From Romanomermis culicivorax (lineage: Eukaryota; Nematoda; Enoplea; Mermithida; Mermithidae): DNA of 64,000 bases. A program made the position numbers and the translations under genes. This document shows positions 1 through 14,800 of this stretch, one piece after another (position 1 is the first letter of the stretch; each line of letters opens with the position of its first letter). The stretch is from the NCBI GenBank assembly GCA_963922205.1, contig CAWUHX010000010.1:1116001-1180000 (forward strand). Direction: 5' to 3'. The notes beneath the pieces are model-generated. The model ran no database searches and had not been told where the DNA came from. It saw only the letters and a list, made by a program, of their open reading frames with translations.

Positions 1-61
1 ACATTCACTGAGAATAAGGGATGGTGCCATTCGCAGAATGGCGTACTGTAGGGGACCCGAT

Positions 62-649
62 TGTTAACCTAAATCCCCTAATTGCCCCTGACCTTAAGGG
101 TCTGAGGGCTTTCTCAACTGAGGGTACTTTCAAGGGAAAACTAGCTTAAGGAGGATTCCCACGAATATACCCTCAACAACAACAACCCCTGAGAAGACTC
201 ACTAAATCCTCTTCTCAAAGTACTCGGCACTGGGTGATGGGTCAAAGGGTCAAAATGTGGGTCCTACGGATGGTGGGGAATGGGTTCAGTAATCCGAAAG
301 CAGTTCGGTGTGGAGGGTAAGCGAGTGTAGGTCGGCGGGTGACGGTGTCAAAACATTTCCTCAGTGAGGCGACAGGGGTCCTTGATCAATGGTGAGAGGG
401 GTAGGCTCATAGGGTTGGGTTACGGTAACTGGCAATGCAAGGGAGGCTGAAGATGAATATGCAAATTTATTGAATGGGCGTCAGACGCAGGTACAATATG
501 TAATTTATAATAAGACGATGCAGGCAAACCCGAAACGCAGGCTGTAAAACCCAACAAGATGATTAGGCCCAAAAATGAGTGCAAAATTAACGAAACAAGC
601 CCTTTTAAAGGGCCCCATAATCTACAGTATGCCTTGGGCAGAGTTAACA
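62..649 (-). mobile_element. Probable solo LTR of a retrotransposon
   Basis: The segment begins TGTTAAC (62-68) and ends GTTAACA (643-649), the short inverted TG...CA ends expected of an LTR. Read on the minus strand, the purine run GGGGGAG (650-656) lies immediately before it, as a polypurine tract precedes a 3' LTR. An AATAAA signal (466-471, minus) lies inside. Base composition is more GC-rich than the surroundings. No second LTR, gag or pol is visible in the window, so it is called a solo or 3' LTR from structure alone; the family is not recognised. Confidence 0.45.
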
Positions 650-3600
650 CTCCCCCAAGCTAACTTCTGCAACGGAAATCGCTGCAGAAGATGCCTATGA
701 TCACATAGACATTTTCCAGTTCACTACGTTAAGCATTGGGGCGAGTTTTCACTCTCCATGCTCAGCATAGGAACATCATCTAGTGAGAACTTCCAACTAA
801 GCGTTTCACATTGCGAAACGTCGCTAGTTTTTACTGATAAGAGGTGCACGTTGTGCTCCAATTACAGTGATGAGCTCGGAGAGCTTATCTTTAACGGAAA
901 TTCTGACTAGCAGGTTACATACCATAGTCTACGTGCGCAACAGAAAATAATAAATCAGAACAGAAATAAAATGTGAAAATGAAACAGAAACGAAACATAA
1001 AAACTACACACAGAAATTGCATGTAAAAGTTATAAAAACGAAACGTAAAATTAATGTAAGTTACTGTAAAAACAAAACGTGGCGAAAAACATAACGGAAA
1101 AATATCATGTGAATCACGTGACACTGGGCGAAATTTGTTGGCACGTGACACAAATAGTGAAAGTGGAGAGCAAGTAGTATTTCAGATTTTTGCGATTTTC
1201 TGATAAACAAAATATTATGTAGGACTGGAAATTTGTAAGCATACTGACCTAACCTTCAGCAATTTTTTGAGTGAAAAATTTTACAAAAATAACTTTATGT
1301 AAACGATTTTGAGGACAATACTGATTTATGTCACTTTTCTATTTGGAAGCATTTCACAAAAAACAGACTATAGTTATATGTAGCTTTCTATTTTTGTTAG
1401 AAAAATTCAGTTTACCTACAAGCAGTACATTGCATGAGAAACGGAATATAACTCATGTTTTTCAATTCATCACGATTCTTCAGACATTCTTCCAAGATAA
1501 TGCATTTTATCGGGGAATTCCTATCATCCAACAATCCTTGAAATATTCTCCTCCGTTTTTTCTTGATTACGGGTTTCAAAGATTTCACGAGGAGAAACAA
1601 ATTATTAAGATATCATTTCTGCATTGCATAGTCTAACGGATCAAAAAAACTGGCTTTTCCGCCTCCTTCTTGAATCCATCACGTTTCTCTAAAAAAAATT
1701 AAGCCCCGACCGGTACATATATATTCCCAAACTTTCAATTTCTACCTTTCTGAGTTGCGTTCCTCTCTCTTAGAAAAAAACGCGCCAATCATCCTGCTGC
1801 AGGTCCTCCGTGTCAACCGCGAAATTCGATCAACTTTGGGGAGCAAAAAAAGCTAATGAGCTCAATTTACTGTCCAGAAAAATTTTATAAACGATTTTTC
1901 CTATCTTAGTAGAACTCACGCCCTTCTCACCAAATTTAGAGCGTCGGCGCCTGCTAGTCAAAAACAATTTTTGTCCTACAACATTTTAGTGTAGAAATAC
2001 CGCGCTACAGTAAGTAAAAAAGTTTCAGTATCTCTTTCATAGATATTGAGCATACTGCTGACTTACATTTTCTTCGACATGGCTCGATACGGGTTCGAAG
2101 TTTTTGCGGTTTGTCAGACTTTCTGGAGCACGCTATAGTTCTTAGGATGAATAAGTAATGTATAAGCTTTAGTATCTTGATAAATTGTCACACCCTGCCT
2201 AAAAATTCTTCTACATTGCTAGCGGATATAAAGTTTCTTGTTTTCGTAGTTTTGATGCAACGGAAAACAAAAAAATTTAAATGAGTCTTAACATCTTACT
2301 GTAGGCGATTAATTCAACGTCTTCATTTTTACCTTTGAAAAATCCGTGCAGAAAGTAGAATTTGACATAAATGTTGCAATCAGTGACGTGATTATGAGAT
2401 ACAGAATTCGTAGTTCACTATTTATCTGTTGACTCAACGATTTCTTAATCTCATAGCCAGCCTCCAGTGCTGCACAGGTCATGTTTTTCATGTTTATAGC
2501 TCCTCACAGCCTCTTTAATGTTTTTAAAATTGTGTTTTTGAAATTTATTTTTTGTGATTTCAATTAAAGAGGTGACTCCATGACTTTATTTCTGTATAAA
2601 ATTTTAGAATTTCAAATAACAAAAAACTCATATTATAATCGAGCAGTTTTTAACCATTATAGTTATGCGTGCGATTGGGGCGGGGGTTGGGTGTACCATT
2701 CCAATTTGGTCGAACCTAGTACCCAAATGTTGGGACCCCCAATTCGAAAAAATTAAGAAAAAATAGCTTTTTTGACCGTTTTTTGGAAAAATTTCCGAAA
2801 TTTTCGGCTTTTTATGTTTCTTGGGGTTTTTGGGATGCCCAAATAGTTTCGGGAAACTGGGTATCCCCACCCCACATATTAAGAGTTTAGTCCCTAACTG
2901 GTTGGACCTCTTACAGATATAACTATAGTACACGAGTAGTCTGATTTTTCAAATGCTTGTAAAATGAAAAATAGTACAAATATGTACTGACTCTGACTTG
3001 AGAATTGCTTTACATAGAGCATACTGTAGATGTTTTTACTTGAAATATTTTTGAGGGTTTGTTTAGTGTAGGTCTAGCAGAAAATAAGAAAAATATGAAG
3101 TAGTATTTGCGATCCGGCTTTTATTATTTAGAAACATTAAGAAAAATATACCATAGTTATTGCTAAGCCACTATAGCCCATTTGCTTTGAAATGACGGGC
3201 GCAGCGAAAGCCGGAACGAAAAGTTCACTCTGATACGAAATTTTCACCTCTAAAAAAATGCTAAATTTGTTCATGAGAATGGGAAAGCTTCAAGCCAAAA
3301 CATTCAATATCGTGCTTATCCACCATCGATTTGGACAGAACTGCGTCGATACCTGAGTGCTACTCGACAACTTTTGACCACTCAACTAGGTTATTGAAGC
3401 AAATTTTCAGTTGTTCTATTTGCCACACACTGACGAAAATTGTTTTTCATTAATTACAGCAATAACGTAAGCATAATTTACAATCATACACCAAATAGAT
3501 CGGGCGTCAGTTAGTTTATGAATTATTGTAAATTACATTCAGAACAGTTGGGATTAACTTTTTCGTTTGGATTTTCAAGGTTCAAGAATTATTGGTTCTG

Positions 3601-5829
3601 AAAATTTTCTCAGCTTCTGAAGCTGGAAAGTGAACAGCAAGATGTATGGATTGTTATACAAAGCCCACCTCTACAAGAACATGTGACGACTCTGCTAACC
3701 TTTCAATAATTACTGCGGAGACATTTTTTCCATCACTCTCCTTCTTGTTCTAATTTCCGCTGTTTTTTCCGATGCTCAATTTCCTCACGTTCGTCTTGTT
3801 CTTCAGCATGTCCTTATTTCTTCTACTACTTAAGGGCTTTTGTACTATAGTCTGGTTAGTCTTGAAATAATTCTAGAAAATGAATTCGGAAAGCAAGTTC
3901 ACTATTTGATATTTTTAAATTTTCTGCCAAATCTCATATAGAAATTTGTGAGCCAAATTAATTTACCTCTACCAATTTTTAGTGTAAAAAATTCGTCGGT
4001 AAAAAATAACTTATTTATGTCATTTTTCAATTTACGCAAGCAGAGAAACGTCCTGTTATCAGGTCATGTACATTCTCCACTTTGTATCATTTTCCCCCTT
4101 ATAAATCACTTCAATAGAAGTGTGTAGAGATCGATTATTTGTTAGCACGTCAATTCCTAATTGTTCCAAGAATTGAGCGCGAACTTGTGTATGAGAATCG
4201 TGCGAGTTTTGATAATGTCGTCTGCAATGCTTGGTCTGGAATAATCGTATGAAAGAAATTCGAACTTTCCATTCTCATTGAAATTTCCCATTATGAGAAA
4301 TTATTGTTTTATTAATAACCTCAATGTGAAAATCATCTTTCGAAAACATTGTTTTTTGTAACAATGTTTCAGTTTTTTTGTGTCTTGCATCAACAGTTAA
4401 CTGATGTTCGTTTCATTTCCGTCTACGTTCAGTTCATTTCCGAGTTCATTTTATCAATCATGAAAGCTTTCTTTATCGAAAATCAAGATAATTTTAAAGA
4501 ACTTTCGGTAATAAAAAAAATTAAGAAACTTTTTGTTGAGATTTATTCTAATTTGGTCTTGATGCCAGTTAAGTCGACAGATTTTCTAGCACTTCATCTC
4601 CGTAGCAAGTAAGTTTTTTTTTATTTATTCCAGTAGTTTCCAGTCGACTTTTTTAAGTAGGATAATTTTTAAGCATGAAATCAAAGCTCTCTCAATAAAG
4701 CAGCTGGAGTGTCTCTGCCAATTTTTCTTTTTCTCTAAAAAACAGTTCAAAATCGGGCTGATTGGTTAATCAAACGTAATTCATTGATCCCTGACCCTTA
4801 TTCTTAAAAAACTATTTAAAAAATTTTCGCTCATATTATCTGATGTATTTTTCATTTGGTTATGCATGAATAACGCAGTGAGCCAAAATTATTTTCTAGG
4901 ACACTCCTAAACTCGTGCTTTACTGTTCGAACTTGCGGTGTATTTAAACTGAGCCTATTTGTCAGATTTTTAATTTTTATTTTTTTTATTTTTTTTATAT
5001 TTTATGTTGAAGCTTCACTCAAAAGTTCCAAAGGATGTTGGTCTCCGTACAAAGCGCGGTGACAGAAAAGTATAAAGATAAGAATGCTCTCTACTTTTCG
5101 GTATCTTATTTATAAGCATTTAAGAAAGAGCTCATAGAACAATAGGAAAAAAGCATGCGAAAAAAGGTGACTCATTTTTTCATTATTTTTTACTTGAAAT
5201 GCGTCTTGATTCCAACATAATTCCGTTCAAATCAAAGTCTAAAGGAAGACCATTCTATTCTTTTGACTCTATTCCAATATGGTCAATACCCAAAAAAATG
5301 CTCAGAAATTCTAATTATAATTCCCAGAATACACATACAAATGTTGATTCCGATTTCAAAACTTAATTCTATCCCATTTTTATGAGATAATTACAATTTC
5401 TGCATTGAAATACAATTTTTTTGTTCTTTTGTTTCTTTACGTTCCTTTTTTGTTTATCCTTCTTTCCTATAAGATGGTTCGTAGGACAGAAAAAACCAGC
5501 GTTTCTATGCTTTTAGACTATAATCTATTCATCCGTTATCCACGAGTATCCACGACTAATGGATTTTCCATCATTAAGGACATCACAAAACTGGCTCTCT
5601 CGATAGAACCATACTTTATATTCATATTGAATCATATTATATCTTTTGCGGTCTGTAATTAAGGTCACTGCAATGTAGACCTTGTTCCGGTCGGATCTCT
5701 ATTTTTGAAATTTTCTTTCCACCTCTAAACTGATTATTTGGTTTTTATCGCAGGAAAAATGCTAGCTTCTTGAGCGCTTTATTATTTTTTATTAAAAATT
5801 AGAGTTGATGACGTACCCTTCGAAGAACT
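650..5829. other. Gene-free upstream region with dispersed repeats
   Basis: No convincing coding exon was seen on either strand. The stretch 1150-1390 resembles 15755-15970 and, more weakly, 50985-51115 (shared phrases such as CTGGAAATTTGT and CACTTTTCTATTTGGAAGCA). The stretch 3170-3480 resembles 15300-15590 (shared GATACCTGAGTGC and AGGTTAT..AAG.AAATTTTCAGTT), with a weaker copy near 9110-9250. A small inverted-repeat element lies at 2658-2927. The rest is AT-rich and unremarkable; the last part should hold the promoter and 5' UTR of the receptor gene at 5830. Confidence 0.5.
2658..2927. repeat. Small inverted-repeat element, CATACCTGTA-related family
   Basis: The ends read TATAGTTAT (2658-2666) and ATAACTATA (2919-2927), inverted copies of each other. 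The inside carries a GGGGCGGGGG run, a 'GGTCGAAC' phrase and, near the right end, CTGGTTGGACCTCTTACAG. These match the interior of the elements at 47008, 53751, 58807 and 62869, so this is probably a diverged member of that family. It has no coding capacity. Confidence 0.5.
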
Positions 5830-8800
5830 ATGCCTTCGATAGTTTCGCTTCACCGACCAACGTCGACGATTTTTCCTAATTTGCATATTATCGACGGAAT
5901 AATGAAAAATAGTAACGAAGAGTTGAGAAATTATTGGTGCCTTATTTTGACGATTTTGCCGATTATTTGCGTTTTCGGTAATCTGACGGTGATTTACATT
6001 GTGATCAGAGAAAAATGCTTGCATACGTCCACAAACTTGATATTGGTTAGTTTGGCGTGCGCCGATATTCTAGTGGCTATTTTGGTTATGCCGTTTTCTA
6101 TTTACTTGATAGTAAGTTTTTGGAGATTGTTACTCAACCGAAAAAGTTGTTTTTTCTGTTCTTTTCTGATCATACTATAGTCTATTTTTTCCAAATGATC
6201 TTCGACGTTCAGAAAATTTTATGCAAATAGTAAATAACAGATATATACGGCCACTTTTTTCTCGAGTTGACTGTAGCAGTTAGGCTTACAAATTGAGAAA
6301 AAAGATTTCAGCCTACGAAGAAGGTTTGTCGTCTGCTCACCCGTTCCCACGGATTATTTTGCTTTTCGAGGCTCATTGGAAAATGAATACAGACTATAAC
6401 TTTTGTAAATTCTGTATTTCGACAGAAATCCTTGTTCTAAAAACCTGAAACACGTTGTATTCTATAGCAAGCCAAAGTTCCTTAAATTCCACAGGATTTA
6501 TTATATTATCATGAGTGCCACCGTTCAACTTGAATATTTTTGTTAAGCCAACTTTGAATTTCTTGAAAAATTACAATTTTTGCAACGGAAGAGCTGCACA
6601 TTCTTCGAAATTTCAATTAAAATCCAAAAGCCTTCTATACTCCATTCATTTTGAAATCATCGATGCAGCGTTCAGAGTTCTGGCAAACGCAGCGTCGATA
6701 GTCTCGAAGTAGTTGAAAAGAGTGATCATCAAGGAGTATGTATGAAGAAGGAAAAATGTATTGAATAGAGTCAAGGAGCCTTCCATAATTCTGAATAACA
6801 GTTTAGCTGCGACCTCGCTGCATCGATCATTTCAAAATGAATGGAGTGTAGTTGACTTTTCAGTAAAATTTATGAAATTTTCCAAAAAAATGTGAAAGAA
6901 TCAGCATTGGACATGGTTCTAACCAACTGAACACATAGAAATCGTGTTCTAATGATAAAACAAAGTTTTCATGGCTACTGTTGCAGGTCAATGTCGGGAA
7001 CTGTTTTCCCACCAATTTATTGGGGTACAAAACTGATATATAAAATCGGTGGTGATTTGTTTTTTTTTCCAAAAAGCTGAGCTTACTACTCGAAAGTTGT
7101 CCTTTCCAAAGTTTTCGTGCAAGCTGACAGCAGCGTTTTTCTGTTGAAATTTTCAAAAATATAAGATGTGATTTCATTATATCTATTCAATTTTTGGGAT
7201 ATTTCAAGTAAAAAATTAGTTAAGCAATTAATAATTTTCATCCAAAATAGTTACAATTGCCCCCAACTTTTGGTTACAGCCGAGGCGTGCCGCATGACTA
7301 AGCTTTAGTAGGTTATGGCTTCGATATTTCATCACATCCCGACGTGTAAGTCTAATCTTGAGTTTGTTTTTTGCAATACCGCTCTGTTGAAGATAGATAG
7401 AATGGCATTTTATGCAAATTAGTCTCGTTAGATAGCCCAAGAGATACTGATTAATTGCGTGCATCAACTATGAATGAAATAACATATAAAAATCTATTAT
7501 CATGCCTCTATTTGATGGAAAAAACAGAGATAATAAAAAAGAACGTAAAGTAAAAGAATGCCAAAGACACAAAAAAGTGTGAAAATTTAGCTTCAAAAAG
7601 GAAATATATAGCATGGCAGAGTGTCCCAATATTTGTGCTACTTGATGTAAACTCTAAACTAAATATGACCACAGGGTAAGCTTCAAAAAGAAATTCCTCT
7701 AATTACAGTAATCATTCCTCCAATTCTCCGTTAAACAGTGTAATGCATAATCATTTATGCATATCTCTATTTCACAGACCAATAATCTCGTTTGGGATTT
7801 GCCCGACTACATGTGCGACTTTTTTTGCGCCGCGGACGTTTCGGCGTCCACGTCATCGATTGTCCATTTAGTAGCAGTGAGCATTGACAGGTGAGAAACT
7901 AATGAAAATGATGTGTCAATAGGCAGATTTTTGTTCTCACTGGCAGTTGACCACAAAATCGATTCATCGCTTCTTATCACCGCGTTTAATTATCTTGACG
8001 TTGCTGCCACAAATTTTTTGTGTCTACAGCCTCGTGGATTCCAGTTGGATGATCATAAATATTGCAACATTAAGCCCATCAGGCTGGCACTGTATACGAC
8101 TCCTAGTTCTATGCCTTTTAGATTCATTTTTTTCATCCATTGGTGAAACGAAGAGGAAATATCAAGTTCTGCAAAATAGCACCTAATGATTCGTTTTTTC
8201 CTGCAAAATCAGGTTAATCCTCGAATACACTAATTTCCATTTACCCTTCATTTGCTCTATTTCTCAGTTTAGTTTATTTTTTTGTGTCTTTCGTTATACG
8301 AATACGTAATCTCTACACGTAGGTGTTCAAACGACCGTGAATCGTTAGTTTTGCTCTCGAAAATAACCGAATTAGCATATATTCTCCGAGAAAAGAATCT
8401 TTGTTGATTACCTATCTGGGTATTTATAAGATGATTTCGTCAAACTTTTTGCCATCAAAAAAATTTGGTTCAATATGATTTTCAGCGTATAATGTCAATC
8501 TAGAAAATTCGTTGGGCTTGAAATTGTCTGTGTCATTTTTTAGAAGAAAAATTTACGTTTTATATAAAACAGAGTGACAATAGGTGTCCTGTTATGTTCC
8601 ATAAGCTGTAATTTGATTCATCCTAGAGACTAGACGAATAATGGAAAATGATTGGCTTTAGGAGACTTTTGACGCCCCAATTTGACGACCGTGTTTTTCA
8701 TAAAAAAAACATGTTGCTCGTAACATGGAGAATGGAGCTGAAAGCAAGCAAACATTTTGTGAAGGTAAATAAGAGAATAAAAAATTGAGATGGTAACATT

Positions 8801-11800
8801 TATAAATGTATAGATTTCGAAAATAAAATAGTCCAATTTTTATACATGTCGGTTCTACAGTCTATTTTGAAATGGCAGATTCAGAAACTAAGTTCAAAAC
8901 AGAAAAAACAGTAAGCTCATTATTGTATGCGAAAAACTTTCTTTTCCATCAGCGACAAATAGAACGAATCATAATTTTCTCAAATAACCTGATCAAATTC
9001 ATTTACGTGTTGGGAACAATTCTATCGTAACCGAAAATGGATAAGCTAGATGCCGTTTCTTTGATAAATAAATTTACCACAAAAATTAAGTAAATGGACT
9101 ATATAGTATATTTACCTTGAAATGACAAGCGCAACGAGAATCAAAAAGTACGTTTAATTTGATACACAATTTTCATACAATAGAAAACTTTAACTGTAGA
9201 AAAACTCTTCCCGTGCCAATGAGAATGCCGAAATCATAGACAGCCCAGACTGCTCATGCACTTTTGATTCGAATAGAAGCGTATTTGGCACATATTACTT
9301 GAGAAATTTCTACCCTCATTGTTCCCATTTATTACATAGGCCTCGCCACTTTTTCGCTGCTGGATTCGCTTTCATGTGATCGCTGCATCACTATTTCAAA
9401 ATGAGTGGAGTGGAAACGTCGGAAAATTACGGTAGTTTGATGCTTTTCTCGTTAGTTCCTGGTGGCAGAATGATTTTTACTTCTGAGACTCATTTTTTCT
9501 ATCAGCTGAAAATACATACCTCTTCCCTTCCAGCATTGGTTCACTGAGAATAAGATAAAAATCACAGGGGCTCAAATGAGCAAAGCAAATTAATGTAAAT
9601 TAGAACTTTTCAATTTTCTGCGGTCTAAAGGTGCCTTTCTGGCGGATTGTGTTTATCATTGATAATTTTTGATAATATTATGTAATCATTTGTAAATATC
9701 CACTGATTAGGAAGGATAAAATTCCGAAATGATTCCGCGCGTCGTTCTTAGTAATCCAAATATTAATAGCCTTTTAATACTCCTTTTAACGTTGAAAGAA
9801 TATTTCTGATGCCTCCTGCTTATAGTGGGCTTCAGAGACACAAGTCTGACTTTTTGTGTATCTTGATGCTTGCTCACATCAAACTGCTGCTAAACTGATG
9901 ACGGCTCAAACTGCAGTGTAAAGTGGGATTTATTTCATTTCTGAGTGTAACACCGAAATTATGGTGGATAATAGGCTCATTTGTCAAGCGTTGGGTAGAA
10001 TATTTCAGGTACTGGTCAATTTACAGATAGTGCATCTCGAAAAAACGGCACCGAAAAACAGGCCAAAGTGTGGATGAATATAGCAAAACGCATTGCATAG
10101 TGTGTATATTTTTAAAATGAAAATCTTCGCAGTTAGGAGTGCATGACCTTAAAGGCGAAAATCCATCATTTTATTACGATTGGTTATCGTACTTGACTTT
10201 TAAAATAAGATTTACCAAAAAGTTCTCTTTCCAAGTGATGTTATAGTTTTACATAAATTCACAAACTAGAAAGTACCATGGAAGCACGATTTCTATTCTT
10301 GTTCTCACAATAATCCTTTGTTGTAAATATGGCCTTGCTATACAATTCACAGAGAGTTATATTTTCTACACTGCTGCGAAAACAGTTCAACTTTCATGAA
10401 GCATGAACTGGCGTTGAAAAACACTGTTTGCAAAATAGTGCATTCTATCCAGGTTTTACGCTGTAGTCAAACATACCGAATACAATACGTCCAAACACCA
10501 ACACCGAACATACTGGATCATCGGCCTTTGTTGGGTGTTCAGTTTGTCAATAGCCCTGCCTTTGGGAATAGGGCTCAATGAAAAGAACGCGCCGCCACCG
10601 CCGTTCAACGTCGAGATCGATGATGGTCCGGGTCAGACGCCCCAAAAATACTGCTCTATCGACAATCCTTACTTTATGCTCAGCTCGTCGATTTTCGCTT
10701 TCTACATTCCATGTTTCGTCATGTTGATCATGTACGGCATAGTTTTCAACAAATTGCGCCGCAGCCTTCTGGCCGTCCGCTTGCGGGAGATGGCCGCCAG
10801 TCACATGATCAGTTTCGGGAATAGTATGGGTAAGTGGATCGGGGAGGTTTCAAGACAAAGTTGGGCGTGCAGGGGTCTCGACTGGTCTAGAGCAAAAGAA
10901 AAATTTAGGTGTTTAATCGGCTTTCTAACATTCGACCCTTAACTATTGTCCCAACCGACTTATTCTAGTGATCTGCAGGGCCAAGGTCGAAAATCTCTGT
11001 AAGTAGGATAAGTCGGTTGGGGGGCAAATTGGATATTGATCAATAGATATTTTCGAGATCTATTCGAAGAAGTGATTGAAAATACTTCTAAATCCAAAAA
11101 TTGACAAAAATCAGTACTCTTGTCAAATTTTAAGTAAAAACTGTAAGATTTTTCATTCAAAAAACTGTTAAACGTTGATTAATTGATTCCATAAACTTCA
11201 AATGTGATTCATCGTTTAGCCAGATAGGAATATTAAGAAATAGTACTTGCTTTCCACTTTTATAGTTTGTATGCATTGCAAGAAAAATAGACTGTAACAT
11301 AATGAGTTTTCGAAGTATTATTAAACGAAAAACACCGTTTGCACAAACTTAATTGTTCATGTCAATTTTCTGTTTTTACGACCTTAAAAAAATCGTTTAG
11401 TGGCATGATTATTATGCAAATTTTTTTATTCTTTATCAGTGTTATAATAACACAGGAAACTCCATTTAGATATTTATGAGAATTGCAGAGCAATAAACAT
11501 TCAAATGGCACACACAGTTCCAAATATTATGCAGTAATAAAGAGATCTGTTCATATGATTCCTTCTCGCTTTATAGTGGTTCTCTAAGCCCCAATAGATC
11601 AAAAATATTTTCTGGAAAAAAGAAATTATACATTACTTTTTTTCCTTTGCTCTTTTCGTTTTGTGTCATTTCTTTTGTTTTATTTTCTCTACGTCTTGAC
11701 TTGACATTTTTACATGTCGTTACATTTGCTTCTTTTTCTTTTTTCCATTTTGTTTTTCTAGTTTTTTCTCCTTTATTTTCTTTTCCTTTAGTTTCGCTTC

Positions 11801-14800
11801 TATTTTATTTTATTTTATTTCATTTTATTTTATTTTATTTTATTTCATTTTATTTTATTTTATTTTATTTTATTTTATTTTATTTTATTTTATTTTATTT
11901 TATTTTATTTTATTTTATTTTATTTTATTTTATTTTATTTTATTTTATTTTATTTTATTTTATTTTATTTTATTTTATTTTATTTTATTTTATTTTATTT
12001 TATTTTATTTTATTTTATTTTATTTTATTTTATTTTTTTATTTTATTTTATTTTATTTTATTTTATTTTATTTTATTTTATTTTATTTTATTTTATTTTA
12101 TTTTATTTTATTTTATTATTTATTTTATTTTATTTTATTTTATTTATTTTATTTTATTTTATTTATTTTATTTTATATTATTTATATTTTTTGTTTTATA
12201 TTATATTATTTTACTTTCCTTTATTTTATTTTTCTTTATTTTACTTTTTTTACTTTCCTTTATTTCACTTTTTTACTTTTTTTTCATTTTACTGTTTTTG
12301 CGTTTCTTTATTTTACTTTTTTACTTTTCTTTATTTTACTTGTTTCTTTTTTCTTTTTCCTTTTTTTCTCTTTCCTTTCCTTTTGTTTTTGCTTTCGTTT
12401 TTTTGCTTTAAACTTTGCTTCCTTATGTGTTTCGTTTCTTTTCTTTCCAGTGTTTTTGTGATTTTTCTGTGCTTTTTTATATTTCTCCATTTCTCTTTTC
12501 TTCACTTTACTTTTATTTATTCTAATATTTTCTCTTTTTTTCTTCATTGCACTTTTTTATTTTTTTTATTTTCCTCTATTTTCCTTTTCTTTATTTTCTT
12601 TTCTTTCCCTTTTCTTTCCCTTTATTTTTTCTTTTCCTTTTCTTTTCCTTTTCTTTTCCTTTTCTTTTCCTTTTCTTTTCCTTTTCTTTTCCTTTTCTTT
12701 TCCTTTTCTTTTCCTTTTCTTTTCCTTTTCTTTTCCTTTTCTTTTCCTTTTCTTTTCTTTTCTTTTTCCTTCCCTTTTCTTTTCCTTTTCTTTTCCTTTT
12801 CTTTTCCTTTTCTTTTCCTTTTCTTTTCCTTTTCTTTTCCTTTTCTTTTCCTTTTCTTTTCCTTTTCTTCTCCTTTTCCTTTTCTTTTGCTTTTCTTTTC
12901 CTTTTCTTTTGCTTTTCCTTTTCTTTTCTTTTCTTCTCTTTTTCTTTTCTTTTTTCTTTTCCTTTCTATCTTTTTCTTTTCTTTTGTTTTCTTTACTTCC
13001 TTTTTCTCTTCTTTTTTTCTTTTAATCATCTTTTATTTCATTGCAAAAATCTTTTGCTTTGTGCAGTATTTTGGACCATTTACCATCTTGCAAGTAATTT
13101 TTGGCATACAATGTTTATCAATTTTTCATTTATCAAATTTGTAATTCTACCCGAAAAATACGGTTTTTAAAAAGTATCCGAATTTTTATGGGGTCGAAGA
13201 TGGTCACATTCGGCGTTAAGGCTTTAGGCTATATGATTGTTACGTTCGAAAATCCACGAATATATATGGTAATGGAAGATGGCCTCCATAATGCAAAATT
13301 CTAGTTTTCCTCGCAGGTCTCCTCTTCCAAGACAGTAGCCGTCAAAATAATAAATCCAAAAATAATACCAATCTGACTAGCCAGGATCAATGGTGGGCCG
13401 ACCCTCTACTAAAAACCATCGAAAACGATATGGCCGACCCGAACGTCAAAGAAGAATTGTCGGGCGATGAAATGGAAGAATTGCAGAGCGTCGTGGACAT
13501 TTTGAAGCAGGACAATTTTGAAATTGGGGGCAGCGGTTCACCGAAATGTTCGGATTCTTGCCAACGGGGTTTACCGAAAAATGTCGTTCGAACACAGCAG
13601 TCAACGGCGAACGTTTCTCTGAAACCTAGATCGACTATTAAACGATATTTCGCATCTTCGATTGTGGTCGTTTTACGAAAACCGCGGACTGTACTCAGGC
13701 AACGTCGGTTGACCCAGGCCAAATTGATCCAGAACGTGCGGATTAGAGCCATAGCGGTGGCCACCAAATTGAAGTCCAAGGAAAGGGGAGTGATAAGAAA
13801 GGAGACAAGGGCGACGAAGTTGGTTTTGATTGTTATGTGTAAGTATTGCAGCACAGAAAAATTAAAAAGTCTAAAATCACAAGTACAGAAACAGAATTGT
13901 AAAAATGATGAAAAAATTAATAATTAAGACATTAAAATAACAATGATGTGAAAAAAATCAAAAATTTTAAAAAAACTAAATAATAAGAATTCTGAAACAA
14001 TGACACTTAAACAACTAAGATTGCAGACAAAAAAGACAATAAAATAATGAAAAATAAGAAAGAAGATAAGAACAAAAACGTGAAAACAGTTCGATTTTAA
14101 AACAGGTGAATAAACAGGGAAGTAGTAAAACATATTATTTAAAAAGATTAAACGTGAACAAACGTAAAAAAACAAATAGATTCATAGGAAAAGTAAGTGA
14201 ATGAATAAAAGTGAATACAACATTGAAACCATTGAACAAAATAATACGGAAAGAAAATCTCAAACATAAAAAATAAATAAAAGAAGAAAGAAAACTGGTA
14301 AAAAGAAGAATTAGAACAAATAAGAAAAAAGTGGAAAGTTACATAAATTTTATTATGTTGAAGTTTGAAAATAATTATGCTATGTTGAAGTTTATCCAAG
14401 AAGCTGTAGAATTGCTAAACATAGAGAATGAAATGAAAATTTAAAAAATTGGAAATAAAATACCAAAAAAATAAACACACATAAATCAACAAGCAAGAAT
14501 GAAATAAACCGAATCATGATTAAAGAAATGTGGTAAAGAAGAAAAGAAAAAAGGCGAAGACAAATACAAAAGCGTAAAGACTAGGAAATTAAAAAATCAA
14601 AAAAAGAATTTAAAACGTAGCCGATGGAAACAAAAAAGAAACTAACGAAATGAATTAAAAAATAAATACAATTTAATAAACATAAACTATTCGATTTAGA
14701 ATATCAAACTTTGCAGTGAGGAATGAAACTGTACTTACATATAAACTTCAAGAGCCGTCATTCCTGAATATATGAAATCTTGTTCTCAGGCGCATTCTTG

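Noticed and set aside
1328-4612. Frames of 60-102 codons in the first 5 kb
   Set aside because: They lack splice-consistent neighbours, have AT-driven composition and partly lie in dispersed repeats.
11647-13170. Long open frames of 79-317 codons on both strands
   Set aside because: They are translations of the TTTTA and CTTTTC microsatellites inside a GPCR intron; composition is almost only Phe/Leu/Ile or Lys/Glu/Arg.
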